Shown here: piece by piece, positions 53,771 to 60,486 of the stretch
Position numbering within the stretch: the stretch's first letter is position 1
Layout of the letters: each line of letters starts with the position of its first letter
NCBI RefSeq assembly: GCF_019186805.1
Contig: NZ_CP066783.1
Coordinates: 3,485,501 to 3,549,500 of the forward strand
Length of the DNA: 64,000 nucleotides
Origin: Comamonas fluminis
GTDB taxonomy: Bacteria; Pseudomonadota; Gammaproteobacteria; Burkholderiales; Burkholderiaceae_C
Reading direction: 5' to 3'
Notes under the pieces: generated by a model
Database searches by the model: none
What the model saw: only the letters and a program-made list of their open reading frames with translations
What the model was told of the DNA's origin: nothing
Position numbers and translations under genes: made by a program

Positions 53771-55240
53771 TTACTTACCGCGCACAAGCTCAATTATCTT
53801 TTTCAGTTCATCTGCGTTGAGCTTTTCAAGAATCTGAAAAGCAGGTGGCTTTTCTATGTGCTTACCATCCAACGTTACTGAAGCGTTGTAAGCGATTGCA
53901 TTGATCGACTTGGCAATCAAATCCTTCTGCAAGTCTTCTGCATCACCCTTCAGGTCCTGAAGCTGCTTCTTGTAGCCTTCATAAGACGACGCAAGCGCCT
54001 CTTTGTGCGCGTACTCTTGCTGGAGTCGTTCATACTGGCTTCTGCGAGTAGCAGAGAACACTGCAAACCAAACTACTGGAATCACAACTGGTGCGCGAAC
54101 TAGGAGCGTTTTCAGCATCTCAGTCCAATCATGCGCTTTCACAAGTTCAATCTTTAAAGGATCGCTAGTGAAATCAATAATCATAAAAATTCCAGATAAT
54201 AGCAAAACAACCAATGCACAATAAAACGCTATCGTATAGTTTTTAATGGGTTTATTGAATGAGTCTTTCAGCGATTTATAGGCTGTTGCTAAGCCTGCAC
54301 TAGTTGCCCCAGGCAAGAGAGATTCAACTTTCTCGAACATCGCATTATGTCGAGTTTGATGTTCACCCTCAAAAACTCCAAGCTGTTTAAGTCGATCATC
54401 AATTTCCTGCTTAAGTCCAATGCTATCAACTTTCCCGTCTACACCGGGCGAAGAACCGAATACTCTTTGATAGAACTGCCTTAATTCTTCATGCTCTTTT
54501 TCCGAGGCATTAGTTAACTCAGTTAACCTATTTCGCAAGTTATCGATATCGCGCTGATAACCTCCAACCAACTGCGAAGTCGATTCAGGCCCCACGAGCA
54601 ATTTATCGTGTAGATCTGCTACTGACTTTTGATCCGTCGATATTTTCTCCACTAGGTTTTTTACACGTTGCTCAGTGGAAATTTTCTCATCTATGTTCAA
54701 AAATAGGTAATCATCAAATCCTTTGATTCTTGCCTCTATCTCATCAAATCTCTTTTTTTGTGCAACTGCCTCTCCACTTGCAATAGAAAGAGAAGATTGT
54801 GCCTTTTTTGCAGCTTGTTCTAATGATAATATGTAGTCATCAAACTGCTCTATATATGATTTTTGAGCGATTCCATAAGCTTTTATGTACTGTTCAGGAA
54901 TTACCAAATACGGTCTAAGCTGAGCAATCAACATATCTGCATATTCGTTCGCATTGACTAAATATCCAGAGTTTTGAGTTCCCTTATATTGATTTATCTC
55001 ATGACGGCAGTTCTCAGAATATTGATGACAGGTTGAATATATTGCCAACGGCATTAATTCAGCATCCAAATTATCAATTATGCTTCCTAAAAATGACAAA
55101 ACTTTCTTAAGCCTTGCCAACTCTTCCACTGTGCCGGCCGAGGTGCTTTCATCGATAGCCAATTCTTGAACGGTTATCAAGAGCACTTCCCATGATTTTT
55201 TAAATGGGTGCTGATTAGCTGAGTTAGTCCATCGGCTCAC
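53771..55240 (-). CDS. Large coiled-coil membrane protein of unknown function (cargo)
   Basis: 489 residues. The N-terminal ~125 residues are soluble and helical, followed by long coiled coils (~130-260), a conserved-looking ESLLPGATSAGLATAYKSLKDSF just before two membrane helices (~335-356 and ~379-396), a second coiled coil (~400-445) and an acidic helical C-terminus. No enzymatic motif (Walker, HD, TIR, nuclease) is visible. It is AT-rich and is the first gene of a leftward pair with the three-TM gene. The arrangement suggests a membrane-anchored sensor or scaffold with a membrane partner. I do not recognise a named family. Confidence 0.78.
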   Translation of the reverse strand: MSRWTNSANQHPFKKSWEVLLITVQELAIDESTSAGTVEELARLKKVLSFLGSIIDNLDAELMPLAIYSTCHQYSENCRHEINQYKGTQNSGYLVNANEYADMLIAQLRPYLVIPEQYIKAYGIAQKSYIEQFDDYILSLEQAAKKAQSSLSIASGEAVAQKKRFDEIEARIKGFDDYLFLNIDEKISTEQRVKNLVEKISTDQKSVADLHDKLLVGPESTSQLVGGYQRDIDNLRNRLTELTNASEKEHEELRQFYQRVFGSSPGVDGKVDSIGLKQEIDDRLKQLGVFEGEHQTRHNAMFEKVESLLPGATSAGLATAYKSLKDSFNKPIKNYTIAFYCALVVLLLSGIFMIIDFTSDPLKIELVKAHDWTEMLKTLLVRAPVVIPVVWFAVFSATRRSQYERLQQEYAHKEALASSYEGYKKQLQDLKGDAEDLQKDLIAKSINAIAYNASVTLDGKHIEKPPAFQILEKLNADELKKIIELVRGK

Positions 55241-55306
55241 AATATTTTCCCCTTACATTTTTTGGTTCATGTCAGTCGACATAATTAGTCGAACGACATA
55301 GCGGTC

Positions 55307-55681
55307 TCACCGCCGCACATAACTCTTGCGCCCCGAATCCGAATAGCAATACTGCCCGCCACGCGGCCCGGTGCAGATATTGCCGCTGCGGCAGCTGCAG
55401 TCACCACCAGCAGACGGGGAAGACTTGGACTGCGACATCAGCCCCAGGGAACGGCTGGCACCGCCGCCGCCCATCTCGGCGCTGCAGCTGCGCTTGGAGC
55501 CACTGATCGATCCGTCATTGCAGACAAACTGCTCACCCGCGCAATGAGCCACCCCGCCCTTTTTGCCAGAGCAGGGGTAGTTCGCCGCATTCACATGAAA
55601 AGCAGCCAAAGCCATGACTGCACAAGCGAGTGCAGCTCTCAAAACAGAAGCATTCAAAACGTCAAACCTGCGCGACAGCAA
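55307..55681 (-). CDS. Secreted cysteine-rich small protein
   Basis: 124 residues; a signal peptide is seen ([23 protein letters not shown], cleavage after VNA), followed by a Cys-rich mature part with eight cysteines, for example [33 protein letters not shown] and [26 protein letters not shown]. The pattern is of a disulfide-stabilised periplasmic/secreted protein that occurs widely in proteobacterial genomes with no assigned function. The start at 55681 overlaps the end of the BRCT gene by 20 bp, suggesting one transcript; the internal ATG at 55615 is less likely because it would shorten the signal peptide. Confidence 0.72.
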   Translation of the reverse strand: MLSRRFDVLNASVLRAALACAVMALAAFHVNAANYPCSGKKGGVAHCAGEQFVCNDGSISGSKRSCSAEMGGGGASRSLGLMSQSKSSPSAGGDCSCRSGNICTGPRGGQYCYSDSGRKSYVRR

Positions 55682-57635
55682 GCCCAGCTGTCCACTGCTC
55701 TTCCGTCACGATCAGAATCGGATGCCCCTGCTCCTTGAGCTTCATGGCAGAGTCAATCTTCTGCCCATAGGTCGCCTGCTTCCAAGAGACGGTTGCGCCC
55801 GCCGATCCAATGACCAAGTAATGCGTGGTCTTGGTCACACGGTCCACACAGATGCCACCAACAGCCTGGGTTGCGGCCGCCGCATCGCCGCGTGATCCAA
55901 AGTGAAATTTACCGGTCAAGCAGACATTACGGCCCGCCAGCAGCACCTCGCCGTCATCAGCAGGGAAAGCCATCGTCTCTGGCGTCACGCTGCCAGTGTC
56001 AGCAAAGTCCACGCCTGAAGCGGCCTTCAGTTCGGCCATCAGCTCGGCGCGCTCGGCCTCTGTGATTACGCCGTCGGACAGGATGTGGTCAATGGTCTTG
56101 ACCAGCTTGTCGTAAAGCCAGTGATCTGCCTCATGCTGCTTTTCAGCCAGCCAGGTGCGTAGAAACTGGATCTCCATATCGTGCAAATGGCCGTCAGCCG
56201 TAATGCCCGCAATCAGGCCCAGCAACTGCGCGCAGGCCCTCTCTGTTCTGCGCTCGCGATTGACTCCACTCTTAGGAATGAATTGCTCATCCATAGTTCT
56301 CCCCCTCTTTGCTTTATTTATTGGCTCAGCGGCCTTTGGCTCTTTGAGACCATCTGGAATCATGGCCAGCATCGCGGCTTCGTCCAGAACCGCAATCCCC
56401 AATTCTTCGGCCTTTGCCTGCTTACTGCCGCCGTCAAAACCACACACTACAAACTTGGTGTCTAGGTTCACGGCATTAACCACTGTCGCACCAGCTGCCT
56501 CAAGCAACCGCTTAGCTTCTTTTTTATCGAGAGTGGGCAACTCTCCCAATAGAGCCACTCTCTTTCCTGCAAAGCTCTCTCCAGTACCAAAGCACGGCAC
56601 GAGCTCTTGCATTTCACTCCCCCTCTTTGGTTCCGATTCAGCGCCCGTCGGCGCTTTCATCGGTGCTGCTGTCGTCCCCACTGCTGTGACAGGCTCTGGC
56701 GGCAGCAGCGCGAGAAAGCCAGCCTCGTCGATCACCGGCACGCCCAGCTCTTGGGCTTTGATCAACCTGCTGCCAGCCTCGTTGCCGCATATGACGTAAT
56801 GCGTTTTTTTGTTGACCGCCTGGGTCACCGTCGCACCTGCGGCTTGGGCAAGCTCCACTGCCTCGGACCGATCAAGGCTAGGCAGCGTTCCCGTAAAGAC
56901 CACTCGCTTCCCTTGCAATGTCTGCGTGAAGCCCGGCTCACTAGTTTTGCTTAGGGCGGCCATGGGCATGCTGGTGGCTACCGCTTTAGCTAGAGGCAAG
57001 GGACTTGTGGCGGAGTGAACTGCAACAGCTGGCCACGGTTCTTGGATGGGTGTGCTGGCTTGAACCGCTGGCTCTGGCAGAGGTGCTGATGTCTGTGAGG
57101 GCACGGCAATGGCGACTGGTGCAGCAGGCCCATCCGCAGTAATGGCAAGCGCTGCAGGCAACACATCGTCAACTAATGAAGCAGGCGACGTGGCGACGAC
57201 AGCGCCCTTGACTGCCGCACTCAATAACGCATCAGCCGGCTGAACGGCATGCAGTGAAAGTGCCACATCTTCTTTGAGATTGGGGGGCGTATAGGGCGTC
57301 TCAATCTCTGCAGAAGAGACCGCCACATTCGCAGAGCTGACAGCAGATTGTGGCGCGTTGCTTGGTGATGCTGAGCGAGTCAGGAAGAATGCAGCAGCAA
57401 CAAACACCCCACTCAAGACAATCAACGTCCAGACTCGCGCACCTGTATCAGGGCTTGTCGTTGCAACAATGAACACCCCGGCGGCCAAGAAAGACACGAC
57501 ACCTAAAGTGCTGCCCAAGGCATGCTTGAGAAGCGGTGAAAGACTTTTGTGCTTTTTCGCTAAACGACTCCAAAACCAGATGCCTATTGCTGGGGCGATG
57601 CAAAGCAGCAGAAGCCCTCTGAATGTTTCATCCAT
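55662..57635 (-). CDS. Membrane-anchored triple-BRCT protein with TerB-like domain
   Basis: 657 residues with an unusual layout. Three membrane helices lie at the N-terminus (~7-24, ~41-60, ~67-86), followed by a ~145-residue Ala/Pro/Val-rich linker. BRCT 1 is at ~237-311 ([31 protein letters not shown]), BRCT 2 at ~352-426 ([31 protein letters not shown]), a TerB-like helical domain at ~460-545 ([26 protein letters not shown], then [17 protein letters not shown]) and BRCT 3 at ~566-652 ([29 protein letters not shown]). BRCT domains of this LigA-like type bind DNA ends or phosphopeptides. Its GC and codon use are close to the host average. A role in membrane-associated DNA-end sensing is speculative. 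Confidence 0.88.
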   Translation of the reverse strand: MDETFRGLLLLCIAPAIGIWFWSRLAKKHKSLSPLLKHALGSTLGVVSFLAAGVFIVATTSPDTGARVWTLIVLSGVFVAAAFFLTRSASPSNAPQSAVSSANVAVSSAEIETPYTPPNLKEDVALSLHAVQPADALLSAAVKGAVVATSPASLVDDVLPAALAITADGPAAPVAIAVPSQTSAPLPEPAVQASTPIQEPWPAVAVHSATSPLPLAKAVATSMPMAALSKTSEPGFTQTLQGKRVVFTGTLPSLDRSEAVELAQAAGATVTQAVNKKTHYVICGNEAGSRLIKAQELGVPVIDEAGFLALLPPEPVTAVGTTAAPMKAPTGAESEPKRGSEMQELVPCFGTGESFAGKRVALLGELPTLDKKEAKRLLEAAGATVVNAVNLDTKFVVCGFDGGSKQAKAEELGIAVLDEAAMLAMIPDGLKEPKAAEPINKAKRGRTMDEQFIPKSGVNRERRTERACAQLLGLIAGITADGHLHDMEIQFLRTWLAEKQHEADHWLYDKLVKTIDHILSDGVITEAERAELMAELKAASGVDFADTGSVTPETMAFPADDGEVLLAGRNVCLTGKFHFGSRGDAAAATQAVGGICVDRVTKTTHYLVIGSAGATVSWKQATYGQKIDSAMKLKEQGHPILIVTEEQWTAGLAVAQV

Positions 57636-57700
57636 GGTTCCTCCCTCTCCTATTTAAGCTGCGGCCTCTCCGAGCCTTCAGCCTTTTAAACAGTTCTATC

Positions 57701-58048
57701 TCATTTACGTTGATCTACAAAAGCGACGTAGTCCACCGCGGATCTAAAAAAAGCACGCCCCTGATCGGAAGTGCTCCGAAAAATGTGCAGTAAGTCACGT
57801 TCTTGAGGAGCAAGCGTGCTATCCGACTCTCCCGCCTTGGTGCCGGTTACCACGTAGAGCACGTCGACACCTAGACCTGCCATCAGCGCGAGCACGCCTG
57901 CATTGGGCGCGGTTTCGCCCTTCTCCCACTGCAAAAGTGCATTCCGTGAAGCATCACAAGCGGCTGCGAAATCGACCTGGGAAATGCCAAGCCTCAGCCG
58001 CTCCTCCCTAAGGCGCTCTCCTATTTGCACATATTTAATTTCACTCAT
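57701..58048 (-). CDS. Prophage repressor (short XRE-type helix-turn-helix)
   Basis: 115 residues. The N-terminal HTH_3 domain (IGERLREERLRLGISQVDFAAACDASRNALLQWEKGETAPNAGVLALMAGLGVDVLYVVTG, residues ~9-68) is followed by a short helical C-terminus (LLHIFRSTSDQGRAFFRSAVDYVAFVD). It lacks an S24 self-cleavage domain, like the P2 C protein, and sits opposite the early operon across a dyad, the position of a lysogeny repressor. Confidence 0.88.
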   Translation of the reverse strand: MSEIKYVQIGERLREERLRLGISQVDFAAACDASRNALLQWEKGETAPNAGVLALMAGLGVDVLYVVTGTKAGESDSTLAPQERDLLHIFRSTSDQGRAFFRSAVDYVAFVDQRK

Positions 58049-58051
58049 CTA

Positions 58052-58080
58052 TTGACGTGCACTTTTTTCAGTGCAATGAT
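58052..58080 (+). promoter_or_regulatory. Early promoter with candidate repressor operator
   Basis: TTGACG (58052-58057), 17 bases, then AATGAT (58075-58080) form a plausible early promoter. The spacer holds the perfect dyad TGCACT-N6-AGTGCA (58058-58075). A TTTGCAC half-site recurs at 58025-58031 inside the first codons of the repressor gene. The dyad is the likely operator. Confidence 0.6.
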
Positions 58081-58114
58081 GCGCTTACGTTGTAAATCTC
58101 AGTTCTCATCGTAC

Positions 58115-58573
58115 ATGACCACCACAGCCAACACCCAGCCCTCCCCGCGTGCCGCGCTGGCCAGCGCGACAGTGGACAAGCCGATTGCCATACGCCTGGG
58201 TCGCGCAGAGCTGGATGAAGTCCTGCACTTTGCCCATGCCGAAGACCTGCCCGCTGGCAACTTCGCCCGCATGATTTATCTGCTGGGCTTGGCTGTGTAC
58301 CGCCAGCAGGGCTATCTGACACTGCGCGTCGATATGGCCCAGCCTGCGCGCAGCCGCTGGCAGGCGGCCAGTGGCCTGGTGAATGAAAAGCCCATCGCCA
58401 TGCGCCTGCAGCCCAGCGAGCGCGAGGCGGTGGAGACCATGGCATCCGAAACCGGCCGCCGCCCCGGCAACTTTGCCCGCGTGGTGTTTCGCATGGGCAT
58501 GCCCATTTACCGCCAGCGGGTGCAGCACCTGCTGGCAGACATGCCTGCCTTTGGCGCAATCAGCAATGAGTGA
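58115..58573 (+). CDS. Tandem ribbon-helix-helix-like regulator (cox position)
   Basis: 152 residues with two related ~45-residue units, DKPIAIRLGRAELDEVLHFAHAEDLPAGNFARMIYLLGLAVYRQ (~17-60) and EKPIAMRLQPSEREAVETMASETGRRPGNFARVVFRMGMPIYRQ (~85-128). Each reads as strand-helix-helix, the ribbon-helix-helix plan, so the chain could form the DNA-binding unit that normally needs a dimer. It is the first gene under the early promoter, where P2 has cox. The first part of the open frame upstream of 58115 overlaps the operator and is not coding. Family unnamed. Confidence 0.72.
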   Translation: MTTTANTQPSPRAALASATVDKPIAIRLGRAELDEVLHFAHAEDLPAGNFARMIYLLGLAVYRQQGYLTLRVDMAQPARSRWQAASGLVNEKPIAMRLQPSEREAVETMASETGRRPGNFARVVFRMGMPIYRQRVQHLLADMPAFGAISNE

Positions 58574-58580
58574 GGTGCCC

Positions 58581-59126
58581 ATGTCTGTGACAAACCCTTT
58601 TGATACAGAACCCGGTCTTGCGGCCCATCGTAGTTTTTCGCAGGCGGCTCTGGCCGTAGGTGCGCGCAAGGTAAGCATGGGCGTGCCAGCCCCTCAGTCC
58701 GTGGGACAAACCGGGCAAGGCTGTAACGCAGAGAACGCGGATGGCACTGATCTGGGCGATGCCGCACACCACGCAGAGCGCGATCTGCCTCGCGAGCGCA
58801 CCCGCCTGGAGTGCCCACACTGCGAGCACCCTTGCGTGATTCGCACCAGCCGCCGCATGAGCAAACTGACCCGCGAGTACGCCTACTGCTGCACCAACTA
58901 CGAATGCGGCCACACGTTTGTGGCCAGCATGGAGATTCAGCGCACGGTATCGCCCAGCGCTACGCCCGACCCATCGGTGGACTTGCCCCTATCCAGCCAC
59001 GTGCGCCGCGACTTGGTGCGCGCCCAGATGGACTTCGCCCGCGCAGCCCCGCATCAGGCCGTGCTGACCAAACCTGTGACCGGTGACCTGTTCGTCGGCC
59101 AGCCCCCAGACCCACCGCGCAGCTAG
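58581..59126 (+). CDS. Ogr/Delta-type zinc-finger late transcription activator
   Basis: 181 residues. The centre carries C78-x2-C81-x22-C104-x4-C109 (LECPHCEHPCVIRTSRRM...YAYCCTNYECGHTFVAS), exactly the Ogr/Delta zinc-finger spacing. Ogr of P2 has 72 residues; this protein has an extra ~75-residue N-terminal and ~65-residue C-terminal part, both without similarity I can name. It should activate late promoters; candidate targets are the CGT-N13-ACAACG sites. ATG at 58581 is chosen for the GAGTGAGGTG preceding it; an ATG at 58566 overlaps the previous gene. Confidence 0.85.
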   Translation: MSVTNPFDTEPGLAAHRSFSQAALAVGARKVSMGVPAPQSVGQTGQGCNAENADGTDLGDAAHHAERDLPRERTRLECPHCEHPCVIRTSRRMSKLTREYAYCCTNYECGHTFVASMEIQRTVSPSATPDPSVDLPLSSHVRRDLVRAQMDFARAAPHQAVLTKPVTGDLFVGQPPDPPRS

Positions 59127-59216
59127 CGCTTTTTCACTCCCCTTCCCTACCCGCTGACAGAGCCTGTTTTCAGGCCCTGCGGCCCTTCTTACGCCCAAAA
59201 ACCTGAAAGGCAAGCC

Positions 59217-59855
59217 ATGACAGCCGTTTTGAACCACGAAACCACCGCAGCGCAAGACAGCGCAAAGCCCATGGCGCACCAGCCATTGAAGGCTGAGCAG
59301 GTGCTGCAGCCAACTCAGCACTCGACACATTTTCAGAGTCACGCAAGCCTGCGCTTTGATGGTTTGGATGTAAGCATCTATACCCGGCTTGGAAGCGGTG
59401 ACAGCTACAAGGACGCCTATCTCACGATGACAGTGGGCGGGATTGAAGGCGGGTTCAACCTGGGCATGGGAATGACACCTCTGCGCGCTGAAAGCATCAT
59501 GCAGGGGCTAGCCAATGGTGTGCGGAAGCTGCGCCAGATTCATGCCTTGGGCACACCCAGCGAGGTCGTGGAAGTCGATGACTGGCTGCACTACGAGCAG
59601 ACCACTGACGACTATGTAGACGCCAAGACAGGTGGCGTGGCCTACCGCGTGTTTGCCAATCAGCTTGAACACATGAGCACGCCCGAAGTGCAGCTGATGA
59701 CGTACTGCCATCACGGCTTTGCCGCTGGCTCGCAAGGTCTGCCTGGATTCCTTACGCCAGATGCCGCCGATGAGCTAGCTAACGCCCTCAAAGCCGCCGC
59801 CTATCGCGCCCGAATGATGACTGCTGAGCAGAAGGCTCAAGGCGGTGCCGCATGA
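59217..59855 (+). CDS. Conserved-looking phage early protein, unknown function
   Basis: 212 residues with a soluble, mixed composition and no recognised domain. Middle segment FDGLDVSIYTRLGSGDSYKDAYLTMTVGGIEGGFNLGMGMTPLRAESIMQGLANGVRKLRQIHAL looks like a compact alpha/beta unit. AAAGGCAAGCC precedes the ATG. It overlaps the next small gene by ATGA, part of a coupled early cassette ending with replication gene A. Confidence 0.75.
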   Translation: MTAVLNHETTAAQDSAKPMAHQPLKAEQVLQPTQHSTHFQSHASLRFDGLDVSIYTRLGSGDSYKDAYLTMTVGGIEGGFNLGMGMTPLRAESIMQGLANGVRKLRQIHALGTPSEVVEVDDWLHYEQTTDDYVDAKTGGVAYRVFANQLEHMSTPEVQLMTYCHHGFAAGSQGLPGFLTPDAADELANALKAAAYRARMMTAEQKAQGGAA

Positions 59856-60001
59856 GCCGCTTTGCAGTTACCCATGTGGACGCGCTGCATGTGCGTCGCC
59901 GCATCTTCGTCAATGGTGCCCAGTCCCGCGTGGCCGCTGTGGAGTTTGTCGAAGGGCTCTACGGCAAAGACTGCTGGTATCTGTCCTGCGTGAGGGTCTG
60001 A
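59852..60001 (+). CDS. Small phage protein, 49 residues
   Basis: Short frame MSRFAVTHVDALHVRRRIFV then NGAQSRVAAVEFVEGLYGKD and CWYLSCVRV. It overlaps the stop of the preceding gene (ATGA) and ends two bases before the next ATG, so it fits the coupled cassette well. Function unknown. Confidence 0.6.
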   Translation: MSRFAVTHVDALHVRRRIFVNGAQSRVAAVEFVEGLYGKDCWYLSCVRV

Positions 60002-60003
60002 GC

Positions 60004-60480
60004 ATGGACGCGCAGCCTTTACGCAATGCCCTGGTCATGCTGCCGCCCAAGCTGGCTCCAGCCGCGCTGGTGGAGGCTGAACTGCCTCAGGCACTGCATC
60101 AGCCTGCTGAGCCCACGCCTTTGCTGCCCGGTGCAGTGGATCTGCTGCGCATTACCACTGAGGCCTGGGGCCCGCTGCGCGAGAGCGATGCCGTGCCCAT
60201 GCCGCTGAAGGTGCGCAAGCAACTGGAAGTGCTGCGCAAGAAGTACCGCAAGCAGTCTGGCCGTGGCTATATCGATGCAGAAAATCAGGAGTGGTTTGGC
60301 CTGCCTGAAGAGCTGCGCATGGTGATTCTGCTACTGGCAAAGGTCAGCGGCAATCTGCAGGAGCTGGCAGGCCGTGACTGGCGCGAGACGCCGCCGCCAG
60401 AGCGCGCAGCCATCAAGGCGGCTACCCGCGCCATCAAGCGCAACTCCGGGCGCTTGGTCGCGCTCACCAGCCTTTGGTAA
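60004..60480 (+). CDS. Phage early protein of unknown function before gene A
   Basis: 158 residues, mainly helical and basic (LKVRKQLEVLRKKYRKQSGRGYIDAENQEWFGLPEELRMVILLLAKVSGNLQELAGRDW...). The start ATG 60004 follows the previous stop directly; longer in-frame extension runs back through the neighbouring genes and is unlikely. It might be an accessory replication factor because it is directly upstream of A. Confidence 0.7.
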   Translation: MDAQPLRNALVMLPPKLAPAALVEAELPQALHQPAEPTPLLPGAVDLLRITTEAWGPLRESDAVPMPLKVRKQLEVLRKKYRKQSGRGYIDAENQEWFGLPEELRMVILLLAKVSGNLQELAGRDWRETPPPERAAIKAATRAIKRNSGRLVALTSLW

Positions 60481-60486
60481 TTGGCC

